NCBI RefSeq assembly: GCF_937127095.1
Contig: NZ_CAKZLP010000077.1
Span: 117,344-181,343, forward strand
Length of the DNA stretch: 64,000 nt
Direction of reading: 5' to 3'
Origin: an uncultured Amphritea sp.
Lineage (GTDB): Bacteria > Pseudomonadota > Gammaproteobacteria > Pseudomonadales > Balneatricaceae
Both the position numbers and the translations under genes were made by a program. Under the pieces are notes generated by a model. It had not been told where the DNA came from. It searched no databases and saw only the letters and a program-made list of their open reading frames with translations. Positions 18,153-27,360 of this stretch are shown piece after piece (position 1 is the stretch's first letter; every line of letters starts with the position of its first letter).

Positions 18153-18511
18153 GCGGTTTACCCCTTTGTCTGAAACTAAGTATGGGTGTAAATAATTATG
18201 AATATGCATGACCACCGGGATCACGAAACAGGTATGGGTCGCCATAAGTAAAACCGGTGTTCTGTTGATGTCAGCGAATATAGCTAAGAAACGTTAGCGC
18301 AACGGTATTGCGCCAAGGATTCAATACACTCTTCTGTGATATACGCTGACATCCAGTGCAGACTGTGACAGGCCGGTTCCAGGTCAGTCAGATATCCTGT
18401 CCGCCGAACAATTAAGCTGTTCCTGTGATAGGTTTGAAAAGAATAGATGGGCAGTTAACAAATCCAGCTTAGGCCATGATGAACACATTCGCATAATAAT
18501 AGGGTTATACA
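18153..18511. other. Intergenic region, no gene seen
   Basis: Between the cupin start and the sppA terminator there are 359 bases without a supported ORF. A small hairpin, GCGCAA-CGGTA-TTGCGC at 18297-18313, is the only structure noticed; its role is unknown. The region should contain the cupin promoter. Confidence 0.5.
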
Positions 18512-18548
18512 GACAACAAAAAGGCCGGCAGATTGCTCTGCCAGCCTT
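18512..18548 (-). terminator. Terminator of sppA
   Basis: Arms AAGGCCGGCAGA (18521-18532) and TCTGCCAGCCTT (18537-18548) form a 12-bp stem with one mismatch and a 4-base loop. On the minus strand it is followed by TTTGTTGTCT. It lies 39 bases after the sppA stop. Confidence 0.88.
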
Positions 18549-18586
18549 GAGTTTCAGATTCGCGCTTTAGTCGAGCGCTGTACTGT

Positions 18587-19594
18587 TCAGCGCAATTGCA
18601 CTGAACCGTTCAGACCCAGCTGAGTGGCGATGGTTTTACCAAAGCTAACCCCCAGCCGGTCGATCAGTTGCTCCAGCGGCGTACCTTTGGGGGTGTAATC
18701 AACCAGCGTTTCAACACCGACAATATCCCGGGCCACAGAACTACTGCTGCCTAGGCCGTCAATCAGGCCCAGGTCCAGCGCTTGCTCGCCGGTCCATACC
18801 AGACCACTGAACAGCTGATCGTTCTCTTTAAGACGATCACCCCTACCCTTACGCACCTGATCAATAAACTGCTCATGGGTGGTATCCAGCACGGTCTGCC
18901 AGAAAGCGCGGTCTTTATCCTTCAACGGTGAGAATGGATCCAGGAAGGTTTTATTCTCGCCGGAGATCAGGTTACGCCGTTCAACCCCGACTTTCTCCAT
19001 CAGATCGACAAACCCAAAACCGGACGATACCACACCGATAGAGCCCACTAAGCTGGCTTTATCCGCATAGATCTCATCAGCAGAGGCAGCGATGTAGTAT
19101 GCCCCTGATGCACCGATATCGAGGATAACCGCATAGACTTTCTTCTCCGGGTGCAGTGCCCGCAGACGTTTTACTTCATCGTAAACATAACCCGACTGCA
19201 CCGGGCTGCCACCAGGACTATTTATCCGCATAATGACCGCTTTGGTGCCTTCATCATCGAAGGCTCTACGCAGCGCACCGATAATATTGTCAGCACTGGC
19301 GTCTTCACCGTCGGCAATCACACCTTTCACCTGCACGACCGCCGTATGCTCACCACCTTCGTCCATATCCGGGGTGAAGGTATCTGCAAACAGATAGATG
19401 CCGAGGATGACAAACAGATAACCAAAGGTCAGTAGCTTAAAAAAGATGCCCCAGCGACGGGCCGCACGCTGCTCTTTCTGCAGCCCCATCATGGTTTTCT
19501 CAATCAGCCGCCACTCTTTTGTTTTGCTCTCGTGCGGTTTTGCTGCTGCTTCCGTTTCCTTGCTGTCTTCAGCTTCCCAGGGATTTGAGCCCAC
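18587..19594 (-). CDS. sppA: Signal peptide peptidase SppA, short (36K) type
   Basis: This inner-membrane serine protease of family S49 degrades signal peptides left after export. The 335-residue protein has a cytosolic N-terminus, one membrane segment (about 50-68) and a single S49 domain: MRINSPGGSPVQSG, catalytic serine in DIGASGAYYIAASA, and GSIGVV. The lysine partner is probably in GENKTFLDPF. Start is GTG 19594, chosen because AAGGAG lies 7 bases before it. It follows the HAD phosphatase gene by 43 bases, a neighbour pair also seen in Pseudomonas. Confidence 0.93.
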   Translation of the reverse strand: MGSNPWEAEDSKETEAAAKPHESKTKEWRLIEKTMMGLQKEQRAARRWGIFFKLLTFGYLFVILGIYLFADTFTPDMDEGGEHTAVVQVKGVIADGEDASADNIIGALRRAFDDEGTKAVIMRINSPGGSPVQSGYVYDEVKRLRALHPEKKVYAVILDIGASGAYYIAASADEIYADKASLVGSIGVVSSGFGFVDLMEKVGVERRNLISGENKTFLDPFSPLKDKDRAFWQTVLDTTHEQFIDQVRKGRGDRLKENDQLFSGLVWTGEQALDLGLIDGLGSSSSVARDIVGVETLVDYTPKGTPLEQLIDRLGVSFGKTIATQLGLNGSVQLR

Positions 19595-19637
19595 GCAGTT
19601 CTCCTTAATAGATTTAGCAATAATGTATGTTGTTTAA

Positions 19638-20297
19638 CTAATGATTCGATGACGTTTTGGCTAACCAGTCTTCCAGGTCTGGGAATTGGTGCATGATCAG
19701 CACTGGATTATATTGTGTTAACCGGTCGATATGATGTGCGCCATAACTGACTGCAATCGTATCCATCCCTGCTCTGACACCCATTTCCAGATCAAATTCC
19801 GTATCACCGATCATAACGGCATCAGAGGGGTTGAGTCCGGTCTCTTGAAGAATCTCTTCGAGCATATGAGGATGGGGTTTTGAAGTGGTTTCATCAGCAC
19901 AGCGGGAGGTTTCAAACAGGTATTCAAGACCGGTATCGGCGAACACCCGGTCAAGCCCCCGACGACTTTTACCGGTGGCAACGGCCAGTCGATAACCCTT
20001 CTGCTTGAGATTACTGAGGGTCTGTTCAACCCCCTGAAACAACGCAGTCGGGGTGTCGTCAGCGTCCAGATAATAATAACCGTAGCGCTCGCGCATCAAC
20101 GGGATAATGGCATTATCGACACCGGGAATCAGTGCCTGAATCGCTTCCGGCAACCCCAGGCCGATGATATTGCGGACAGCGGCATCGCTGAGCTCGGGTT
20201 GTTGCAGATCACGCGCTGCTTTTTGCATGCTGGAAACGATCCGTGCCGCTGAATCGATAACGGTGCCATCCCAGTCAAAAATAAGAAGCTTATACAC
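19638..20297 (-). CDS. HAD-IA phosphatase (phosphoglycolate phosphatase-like)
   Basis: This cytosolic haloacid dehalogenase-superfamily hydrolase has 219 residues: motif I FDWDGTVIDS (7-16), motif II ATGKSRRG, and motifs III/IV KPHP and MIGDTEFDLEMG. The cap sits between motifs I and II as in subfamily IA. The probable substrate is a small phosphate ester; phosphoglycolate is only the family default. It lies just upstream of sppA, so probably in one transcript. In related genomes this gene follows rluC, which is not in this window at this position. Confidence 0.9.
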   Translation of the reverse strand: MYKLLIFDWDGTVIDSAARIVSSMQKAARDLQQPELSDAAVRNIIGLGLPEAIQALIPGVDNAIIPLMRERYGYYYLDADDTPTALFQGVEQTLSNLKQKGYRLAVATGKSRRGLDRVFADTGLEYLFETSRCADETTSKPHPHMLEEILQETGLNPSDAVMIGDTEFDLEMGVRAGMDTIAVSYGAHHIDRLTQYNPVLIMHQFPDLEDWLAKTSSNH

Positions 20298-20413
20298 AAT
20301 AATTACCCAACGCTGTTAATCGTAAATCCGGACACTGATCTTACGTTAACAGCACGCTAAAGATAACCTTGTGCTTATAATTAACGGTTAAAAATTGAGT
20401 TTAAAACCAAACT

Positions 20414-21160
20414 CTAATTCTCCTGCACCAGCGGGCGGATCAGCAGTTCACTGACATCCACATGCGCAGGCTGAGTGAGTGCGTATAGAATGGCGTTGGC
20501 AATATCCTCCGGTTTGAGATTGGGCATATCCTCGCCATACATATTCTCTTTAACTGCAGCACGGATCTTCTCATGAACAATACTATCCGGCAGTTCGGTA
20601 TCGACCGCTCCGGGCTGAATATCGGTGACACGAACGCCATAACGGATCGCCTCTTTACGCAGGGTGTCAGAGATCGCCCGCACCGCATGTTTGGTGCCGG
20701 CGTAAACACCGGCACTGGGATAGGTCAGCCGCGCAGCAACCGAGCTGATATTGACGATATGACCCTGCTTACGTTCCGCCATGCCGGGATAAACTGCGTT
20801 AATGGCATACAGCACGCCCTTGATATTGGTGTCGATCATCTGCTCCCATTCATCCACCCGGCCGTTGATAATCGGACTGATCGGCATGGTCCCGGCATTA
20901 TTGATGAGGATGTCGACACCGCCCAGTGAGGCGATCAGTTCACCCACCCTCTGCATCCCCTGACGGTCAGATACATCAGCGGTTGCCACGGTAACCGTGC
21001 GCCCCAATGTGCGGATCTCATCGGCCAGCTGTTGCAGGCGATCATCTCGCCGGGCACTGATCACCAGATCGGCACCTTCTTCGGCTAACAACCGGGCAGT
21101 GGCCTGTCCGATGCCGGAGCTTGCACCGGTAATCCAGGCCGTTTTACCTAATAATTTCAT
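20414..21160 (-). CDS. Short-chain dehydrogenase/reductase
   Basis: This is a classical SDR of 248 residues: TGASSGIG cofactor loop (11-18), NNAG (about 88), NISSVAA with catalytic Ser, and YAGTKHAV with Tyr and Lys. The QPGAVDTEL segment after the active site fits the NADP-type clan near YdfG (serine/hydroxy-acid dehydrogenases), but the substrate cannot be read. It lies after a terminator that ends the paaN-crotonase unit, so it is probably independently expressed. Confidence 0.88.
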   Translation of the reverse strand: MKLLGKTAWITGASSGIGQATARLLAEEGADLVISARRDDRLQQLADEIRTLGRTVTVATADVSDRQGMQRVGELIASLGGVDILINNAGTMPISPIINGRVDEWEQMIDTNIKGVLYAINAVYPGMAERKQGHIVNISSVAARLTYPSAGVYAGTKHAVRAISDTLRKEAIRYGVRVTDIQPGAVDTELPDSIVHEKIRAAVKENMYGEDMPNLKPEDIANAILYALTQPAHVDVSELLIRPLVQEN

Positions 21161-21217
21161 AGTATTAACTCTGACTATTTATCTTAATTATTGAAATAAA
21201 CCGCGCGTTTCCAGAAA

Positions 21218-21253
21218 CACAAAAGCCGCCAGTGTAATTAACTGGCGGCTTTA
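21218..21253 (-). terminator. Terminator of the paaN-crotonase operon
   Basis: Arms AAAGCCGCCAGT (21222-21233) and ACTGGCGGCTTT (21241-21252) form a perfect 12-bp stem with a 7-base loop. On the minus strand TTTTGTGTTT follows. It lies 25 bases after the crotonase stop. Confidence 0.9.
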
Positions 21254-21277
21254 TAAGAACGGTCTACTTAGGCGTAA

Positions 21278-22063
21278 TCAGCGGTTTTTGAATACCGGTT
21301 TACGCTTTTCAGCAAAGGCATTCATCCCTTCAGAACAGTCCTCAAAAGCAAAGGTTGCTTCAAATGCGCGGCGCTCAAAGCGCATGCCATCGTCGAGTGA
21401 ACAGCTGACGGCCATGTTAACACTCTCTTTGATCAACATAACCGCAGGCTGTGACATCGAAGCGATTTTAGACGCTGTTTTGAGTGCCTGCTCAGCCAGG
21501 GTTTCAACCGCAACGATGCGCGCAATCAGCCCGGCTCGTTCGGCTTCTTCAGCATCCATCATTCTGCCGGTCAGACACATCTCCATCGCTTTAGCTTTAC
21601 CAATGGCCTTCGTCAGACGCTGGGTACCACCGGCACCCGGCATTGTCCCGATGGCGATCTCAGGCTGACCAAACTTAGCGGTATCTGCAGCGATGATGAA
21701 ATCGCAGGCCATGGTCAACTCGCATCCACCACCCAGCGCAAATCCGGCTACGGCAGCAATCACCGGCTTACGGGCATCTTCAATCGCTCGCCAGCAATCA
21801 CGCTGAATACGGGGAAAGTCTTTGCGGTGCAGATCAGCAAACGACTGATCTTTCATCTCTTTGATATCAGCACCGGCGGCAAACACCTGGTTGCCCCCGG
21901 TGATGATAATGCAGCCAATGGCCTCATCCGCTTCAAACCGGTCGACCGCCTCACCCACCTCACGACACAGCGTCGCGTTAAGTGCGTTCATCACGTCCGG
22001 GCGATTGAGGGTTATAATCCCAACCCCCTGATTGACTTCCGTCAGAATGCATTGATAACTCAT
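21278..22063 (-). CDS. Enoyl-CoA hydratase (crotonase family)
   Basis: This probably hydrates a 2-enoyl-CoA. The 261-residue crotonase has the oxyanion loop FAAGADIKEM, catalytic glutamates in GGGCELTMACD and GTMPGAGGTQRL, and a C-terminal KRKPVFKNR tail. It is similar to short-chain enoyl-CoA hydratases and to the PaaF at 24255 but is a separate paralog. AGGG lies 6 bases before ATG 22063; the upstream TTG at 22069 is less well placed. It follows paaN by 39 bases in one transcript, which suggests a role in phenylacetate breakdown, perhaps a second hydratase step. Confidence 0.9.
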   Translation of the reverse strand: MSYQCILTEVNQGVGIITLNRPDVMNALNATLCREVGEAVDRFEADEAIGCIIITGGNQVFAAGADIKEMKDQSFADLHRKDFPRIQRDCWRAIEDARKPVIAAVAGFALGGGCELTMACDFIIAADTAKFGQPEIAIGTMPGAGGTQRLTKAIGKAKAMEMCLTGRMMDAEEAERAGLIARIVAVETLAEQALKTASKIASMSQPAVMLIKESVNMAVSCSLDDGMRFERRAFEATFAFEDCSEGMNAFAEKRKPVFKNR

Positions 22064-22102
22064 AACCAACCCTTTTCCGTTAGTCTTCAGTTCAGCCGCT
22101 TT

Positions 22103-23782
22103 TCAGGCGTGCTTTCGGCTCTGGATAATACGGAAGCGATTAGCAACGTAGGCCAGATCGGACAGTGAAGCATTCGCGGCCGGGTTGCAGCCAGTGGCAT
22201 GGAAATCACTGAATGCCGCACTCTGGTTAACATAAACTCCGGCGGTCAGGTTGACAGACAGCGCAACACCGGCATCCAGTGCCGCTTCTTCAATCTGTTC
22301 CAGTACGGCCTGGCTGGTTGAGTAGCAGCCCATGGTAATCGCACCATGATTTTTCACCGCTTTATGGGCCAGTTCAATCGAATGATCAGTGCTGTCGGTG
22401 CGAACCAGGAAACTGATCGGGCCGAACAACTCTTCCATATAAGCGTCTTCTTTATCTGCATCCACGGCGATCAGCAGCGGGCTGCGCATCCGGCCCTCTT
22501 TAAACCACGGGTTTTCAGGGCGGTCAGACTCACGCACCACGGTACCGATCTTTTCACCCAGTTCGCGGGCGCTGTCGATCCGCTTATCGGTCACTTCGGC
22601 CTGAATACAGCCCAGTACCATACCGGCACGTTCAGGATCAGAAAGGAAGCGGGTAATACCGGTACCCAATGCTTCCGCTACCTCATCAAAGCTCTTGTGC
22701 CCCTGGTCAGTTTCGATCCCTCCGGCAGGAATAAAGATATCCTGTGGCGTGGTACACATCTGTCCTGAATAGAGGCTCAGGGTAAACGAAAGGTTCTGAA
22801 TCAGCCCTTTAAAGTTATCGGTAGAGTCGATAATGATGGTATTAACACCAGCTTTCTCTGTATAGACCTGAGCCTGATGACAGTTCTGCTCCAGCCAGTC
22901 ACCAAATGGCGTGTTACCGGTGAAGTCGATTAGTTTCACTTCATCGCGCTGGGCCAGCGTTTTAGTACAAGGATTAGCAGGATCAGCATCAATCACCATC
23001 GAAACAATATGCGGTGGCAACCCCTGATCAGCCAGTACTTCCTGTGCAATCTGAATACTGATCGCTGCCGGCAAAATACCCGCTGGATGAGGCTTAACAA
23101 TAACCGGATTGCCCGTTACCAGAGATGCAAACATGCCCGGATAGGTATTCCAGGTTGGGAAGGTGGAACAACCAATCACCAGTGCCACACCACGCCCTGC
23201 AACCGTAAAGGTTTTATCCATCACCAGCGGGTCATGCTTACCCTGGGGTTTTGTCCAGGTTGCGGATCCGGCCGAGTGAGCCATCGCATCATAGCCATAA
23301 GCAACCGCTTCGAGGCCCCGGTCCTGCGCGTGGGTACCACCGGCCTGAAACGCCATCATGAAACCCTGTCCTGAGGTATGCATGACGGCATAACCGATCT
23401 CAAAGCTGCGCTGGTTAATCCGTTTCAGAATTTCCAGACAGATACCGGTACGGGCTTCAACACCGATATCGCGCCAGACTTTACGGGCTTCGTTCATAGC
23501 CGGCAGCAGCACATCGATATCAACGGTAGGATACTTAACCCCCAGATCAAAGCCATAAGGGGACACTTCACTCCCCGCTTCACCGGTAATGCCAGGCATA
23601 TCCAGCTTAAATGAGCCATTCAGGTGCGCTTTAAATGCAGCCTGTCCATCCTTATCTGCGGTTTCTCCGTAGACACGCGGGCTTGGGCTTTCCGGATAAG
23701 CACTGTAATAATCGCGGGTACGGATTGCGTTCAGCGCGGCATCAAGTTTTGCTTTATGCAGTTCAAACAGGGTATGGCTCAT
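22103..23782 (-). CDS. paaN: Phenylacetate degradation aldehyde dehydrogenase PaaN (no MaoC domain)
   Basis: This is an aldehyde dehydrogenase-fold protein of the PaaN group associated with phenylacetyl-CoA catabolism, where the related PaaZ oxidises the ring-opened semialdehyde. The 559 residues cover only the dehydrogenase part: GCSTFPTWNTYPG, FTGNTPFGDWL, catalytic Cys in LYSGQMCTTPQD, and a conserved FHATGCNPA C-terminal segment. The MaoC/hotdog hydratase domain of the roughly 680-residue PaaZ is absent. It shares a 472-base divergent region with paaFGHI and is co-oriented with a crotonase. Ring-opening itself would need a separate hydrolase (inference). Confidence 0.9.
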   Translation of the reverse strand: MSHTLFELHKAKLDAALNAIRTRDYYSAYPESPSPRVYGETADKDGQAAFKAHLNGSFKLDMPGITGEAGSEVSPYGFDLGVKYPTVDIDVLLPAMNEARKVWRDIGVEARTGICLEILKRINQRSFEIGYAVMHTSGQGFMMAFQAGGTHAQDRGLEAVAYGYDAMAHSAGSATWTKPQGKHDPLVMDKTFTVAGRGVALVIGCSTFPTWNTYPGMFASLVTGNPVIVKPHPAGILPAAISIQIAQEVLADQGLPPHIVSMVIDADPANPCTKTLAQRDEVKLIDFTGNTPFGDWLEQNCHQAQVYTEKAGVNTIIIDSTDNFKGLIQNLSFTLSLYSGQMCTTPQDIFIPAGGIETDQGHKSFDEVAEALGTGITRFLSDPERAGMVLGCIQAEVTDKRIDSARELGEKIGTVVRESDRPENPWFKEGRMRSPLLIAVDADKEDAYMEELFGPISFLVRTDSTDHSIELAHKAVKNHGAITMGCYSTSQAVLEQIEEAALDAGVALSVNLTAGVYVNQSAAFSDFHATGCNPAANASLSDLAYVANRFRIIQSRKHA

Positions 23783-24254
23783 ACAGGATTCTCTTTATTT
23801 TATCTGGCCCGAAGGACTTATCTTAATCTTAAGTGCAGAACAACAGTGTTGAGACCGGATCTTAAAGTCCAGTGTTTAACAGTGTTGTTATGCCTGCATA
23901 GGGTTTTGTGTCAGACAGGTTATAAAAGATAGTACTTTTTTAAGCCGATTTTGCGTCAACCTGACCTAAACTGCCTGACGAATATCTATAAAACTAAAAG
24001 ATACACTAAACAAAGTGATACGAAAAGATAATTTATTGATAATGTATTTGTATCCCTTTAGCGTTTTACGGTAACCTTCAATCTGTCTGATTGAAGTAAA
24101 CTGGCTCAACTGAATGGGCGCCAAAACAAAACAAGTATCCTCTGCTTCTAACGCAGCGTCCGGAACACGGGGATACTCATTACAAGAATAAACGGTAGCG
24201 CGTCTGTCTGGCGCTGACAGACACTTTTGATACCTATTTATGCTGAGAAAAACC
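23783..24254. promoter_or_regulatory. Divergent control region of paaN and paaFGHI
   Basis: 472 bases without a supported gene separate the two divergent phenylacetate transcripts. Two TGTC/GACA-type inverted elements are visible: GTGTCAGACAG near 23909-23919 and the 7-bp arms GTCTGTC/GACAGAC at 24202-24222. Several GATAC words lie in the AT-rich centre. Which regulator acts here (PaaX or PaaR types are known elsewhere) cannot be read; no regulator gene is adjacent. Confidence 0.5.
24202..24222. promoter_or_regulatory. Inverted repeat upstream of paaF, candidate operator
   Basis: GTCTGTC and GACAGAC flank the 7-base spacer TGGCGCT, ending 32 bases before the chosen paaF start. The location fits either an operator or an mRNA hairpin near the ribosome site. 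Confidence 0.45.
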
Positions 24255-25034
24255 ATGTCTGATTATCAAGATATTCTGGTCACAGGGCCGGATTCCGGGG
24301 TAATGACTATTACCCTCAATCGCCCTCAAGCCCGCAACGCACTGTGCAATAACCTGCTGCGTGAGATTGCAGAGACCCTGGATGCCACCATCAATGATGA
24401 AAACATCCGCGCGGTGGTCATTACCGGGGGGGAAAAAGTATTTGCCGCAGGCGCTGACATCAAAGAGATGGCAGAGCTGGACACCGTCGGAGTGATAAAT
24501 GATATCCGCCCCACTTACTGGCGACGTATCGCTCAATACCCTAAGCCCATTGTTGCAGCGGTTAACGGCTTTGCCCTGGGTGGAGGCTGCGAACTGATGA
24601 TGCACTGCGATATCGTCATTGCCGGTAACACTGCCCAATTCGGTCAGCCGGAGATCAACCTGGGTATCATTCCCGGTGCCGGAGGTACACAGCGATTACT
24701 CAGGACCGTCGGTAAATCGATGGCGATGCAACTGGTTCTGTCTGGCGAATTTATTAATGCCGAACAAGCCCGGGAGTTTGGGCTGGTCAGCGAAGTCACC
24801 ATTCCGGAGATGAGCTATCAGAGAGCGCTAAAACTGGCTAAAGCGATCGCTTCTAAACCCCCGATTGCCGTTCGTCTGGCAAAAGAGTCTCTGCTTAAAG
24901 CCTACGAAACAACACTGGAAACCGGCCTTAACCTGGAGCGAAAAGCATTTACCCTGCTGGCCGCAACAGAGGATCGTAACGAAGGCATCGCCGCCTTTAT
25001 GGAAAAACGCCAACCCAATTTTCAAGGAAAATAA
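24255..25034 (+). CDS. paaF: 2,3-dehydroadipyl-CoA hydratase PaaF
   Basis: PaaF hydrates 2,3-dehydroadipyl-CoA in the lower phenylacetate pathway. The 259-residue crotonase aligns closely with E. coli PaaF: LNRPQARNAL, FAAGADIKEMAEL, GGGCELMMHCD, NLGIIPGAGGTQRL, and the C-terminal TLLAATEDRNEGIAAF. An in-frame ATG at 24240 has no ribosome site, whereas GAGAAA precedes ATG 24255, so the latter is chosen. It is the first gene of paaFGHI, 4 bases before paaG. Confidence 0.94.
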   Translation: MSDYQDILVTGPDSGVMTITLNRPQARNALCNNLLREIAETLDATINDENIRAVVITGGEKVFAAGADIKEMAELDTVGVINDIRPTYWRRIAQYPKPIVAAVNGFALGGGCELMMHCDIVIAGNTAQFGQPEINLGIIPGAGGTQRLLRTVGKSMAMQLVLSGEFINAEQAREFGLVSEVTIPEMSYQRALKLAKAIASKPPIAVRLAKESLLKAYETTLETGLNLERKAFTLLAATEDRNEGIAAFMEKRQPNFQGK

Positions 25035-25038
25035 AAAC

Positions 25039-25830
25039 ATGGCTTATGAACATATCGAATTTGAGATCACTGAAGGCGTTGCCCTGCTGACACTCAACCG
25101 CCCGGACAGTCTCAACAGTTTCAACACTCAGATGCACGCTGAAGTACGCGATGCACTGAAACAGGTTAAAACCAGCGATGAGGTTCGCTGCCTGCTGATT
25201 ACCGGTAATGGCCGGGGCTTCTGTGCCGGACAGGACCTCAGCGACCGGGCCGTCGATCCGGACGCCGCTGCGCCAAATCTGGGCGAATCGATCGAGAAAA
25301 ACTATAGCCCACTGCTCCGCACCATTACTGCCCTGGAGATGCCGGTCATTTGCGCTGTGAACGGCGTTGCTGCCGGTGCAGGAGCGAATATCGCTCTGGC
25401 CTGCGACATTGTATTGGCATCAAAAAGTGCCAGCTTTATTCAGGCGTTCTGTAAGATCGGACTGATTCCGGATTGTGGTGGCACCTGGACCCTGCCCCGC
25501 GCTGTGGGCTACCCGAGAGCAATGGCACTCTCCCTGCTAGGTGACAAGCTTTCTGCGGAACAAGCCGAGCAATGGGGTATGATCTGGAAAACCTACCCAG
25601 CAGAAGAGCTAAAAGACGCCGCACTGGCCATGGCTAAGCAACTGGCCACTCAGCCGACTAAAGGTCTGGCACTGATCAAACGTGCACTGCAGTCTTCAGC
25701 AAATAACAGCTTTGACGAGCAGCTTGATCTGGAACGGGATCTGCAAACACTGGCGGGGCGAACAGACGATTATCGTGAAGGTGTCAGCGCATTTATGGCA
25801 AAACGCCCAGCACAATTTACCGGCAAGTAA
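25039..25830 (+). CDS. paaG: 1,2-epoxyphenylacetyl-CoA isomerase PaaG
   Basis: PaaG rearranges ring-epoxidised phenylacetyl-CoA to oxepin-CoA and also isomerises 3,4- to 2,3-dehydroadipyl-CoA. The 263-residue crotonase has the PaaG pattern: FCAGQDLSDR, NGVAAGAGANIALACD (Ala-Gly instead of the hydratase Glu), and KIGLIPDCGGTWTLPR with the functional Asp. AAGGA lies 10 bases before ATG 25039; that frame also reads open farther upstream inside paaF, but the homology starts at this ATG. It sits between paaF and paaH. Confidence 0.95.
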   Translation: MAYEHIEFEITEGVALLTLNRPDSLNSFNTQMHAEVRDALKQVKTSDEVRCLLITGNGRGFCAGQDLSDRAVDPDAAAPNLGESIEKNYSPLLRTITALEMPVICAVNGVAAGAGANIALACDIVLASKSASFIQAFCKIGLIPDCGGTWTLPRAVGYPRAMALSLLGDKLSAEQAEQWGMIWKTYPAEELKDAALAMAKQLATQPTKGLALIKRALQSSANNSFDEQLDLERDLQTLAGRTDDYREGVSAFMAKRPAQFTGK

Positions 25831-25844
25831 CGGAGCAAACTGAT

Positions 25845-27359
25845 ATGAATCGTTTTACAACGGATTCGGTAATCGCCGTCATCGGTGCAGGCACCATGGG
25901 GGCGGGTATCGCACAGGTGGCTGCCAGTGCAGGCCATCCTGTACTGCTGTTTGATGCCGCAGAGGGTGCCGCGAAACGGGGTATTGAAAACACCGCTAAA
26001 GGTCTGATTAAGCTGGTTGAACGAGGCAGGATGAGCCAGGCAGATGTTGATGCCCTGCTGTCCCGCTTAACCCCAGTTGAAGCGCTGACTAACCTGGCGC
26101 CTGCCAGTCTGGTGATCGAAGCGATTGTCGAACGGCTGGATATTAAACAGCAGGTGTTCGGACAACTGGAAGAGATCTGTGCAGACAATACCGTAATCGC
26201 CACTAATACCTCGTCAATCTCAGTGACCGCGATCGGCTCAAAACTGCAACGCCCGCAAAACCTGGTCGGCATGCACTTTTTCAATCCGGCGCCGATTATG
26301 AAGTTGGTGGAGGTAATCAGTGGTCTGGATACCGACCCTGAGGTTGCGGCGGATATCTATGCACTGTCAGCCAGCTGGGGTAAACAACCGGTCATGGCTA
26401 AATCCACCCCTGGATTCATTGTTAACCGTGTCGCGCGCCCTTTCTATGCCGAAGGGTTGCGCATCTATCAGGAAGGCGGAGCCGATATCGCCACCATCGA
26501 TGCCCTGATGCGTGATTGCGGCGGCTTCCGCATGGGGCCATTCGAACTGATGGACCTGATCGGCCATGATGTTAACTACGCGGTCACCTGCTCAGTGTTT
26601 GATGCCTTCTATCATGATCAGCGCTTTTTGCCCTCGCTGATTCAGAAAGAGCTGGTCGATGCCGGTCACCTGGGACGCAAAACTGGCCGGGGCTTTTATA
26701 ACTACGGCGCTGCAGCAGTTAAACCCGAAGCTAAAACAGCAGCGGCTTGCGCGGCCCCCAGATCGATCACCGTTGAGGGTGAACTGGGCGTTGCTGAACC
26801 GTTGATTGCCCTGTTTGAGCAAGCGGGCATCCGTGTTGATCTGATCGAGAATGATGAAGTTGAAGGGATGATCACCGTGGGCGATGCCACCCTGATGCTG
26901 ACTAACGGCCAGTTCACCACAATGCGCGCGGGCGAAACGCTGCGCCCCGATCTGATCAACTTCGACCTTGCGCTGGATTACACCAGCGCGACCCGTATCG
27001 CGCTCGCCCCGGCTGATCAGGCATCACCGGCAGCACTTGAAGCCGCTATTGGGCTATTTCAGGCTATCGGAAAGACGGTCACCGTTATCGATGATATCCC
27101 CGGCATGGTGGTGATGCGCACCGTTTGTATGCTCGCCAATGAAGGTTTCGATGCGGTCAATCAACAGGTCTGCGATGAGCAGGCGGTCGATATCGCCATG
27201 AAAGGCGGCGTCAACTACCCTTGCGGTCCGATTGAATGGGTGAAAAACCTGGAACTCAGCTACGTGCTCGATGTACTGGACAATCTGATGGATGCCTACG
27301 GTGAAGACCGTTACCGGGCATCACCGCTGTTACTGAGAAAAGTGGCGGGAGGCGCCTGA
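25845..27359 (+). CDS. paaH: 3-hydroxyadipyl-CoA dehydrogenase PaaH
   Basis: PaaH oxidises 3-hydroxyadipyl-CoA to 3-oxoadipyl-CoA with NAD+. The 504 residues show the Rossmann motif VIGAGTMGAGIAQ (10-22), the catalytic histidine region GMHFFNPAPIMKLVEV, the TPGFIVNRVARPFYAE segment and two C-terminal 3HCDH domains (about 190-290 and 410-500), as in bacterial PaaH. GGAG precedes ATG 25845. It lies in paaFGHI, one base before paaI. Confidence 0.95.
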   Translation: MNRFTTDSVIAVIGAGTMGAGIAQVAASAGHPVLLFDAAEGAAKRGIENTAKGLIKLVERGRMSQADVDALLSRLTPVEALTNLAPASLVIEAIVERLDIKQQVFGQLEEICADNTVIATNTSSISVTAIGSKLQRPQNLVGMHFFNPAPIMKLVEVISGLDTDPEVAADIYALSASWGKQPVMAKSTPGFIVNRVARPFYAEGLRIYQEGGADIATIDALMRDCGGFRMGPFELMDLIGHDVNYAVTCSVFDAFYHDQRFLPSLIQKELVDAGHLGRKTGRGFYNYGAAAVKPEAKTAAACAAPRSITVEGELGVAEPLIALFEQAGIRVDLIENDEVEGMITVGDATLMLTNGQFTTMRAGETLRPDLINFDLALDYTSATRIALAPADQASPAALEAAIGLFQAIGKTVTVIDDIPGMVVMRTVCMLANEGFDAVNQQVCDEQAVDIAMKGGVNYPCGPIEWVKNLELSYVLDVLDNLMDAYGEDRYRASPLLLRKVAGGA

Positions 27360-27360
27360 T

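Noticed and set aside
18297..18313. Hairpin GCGCAA-CGGTA-TTGCGC near the cupin gene
   Set aside because: Only 6 bp, no T-run and not next to a gene end; not called as a terminator or operator.
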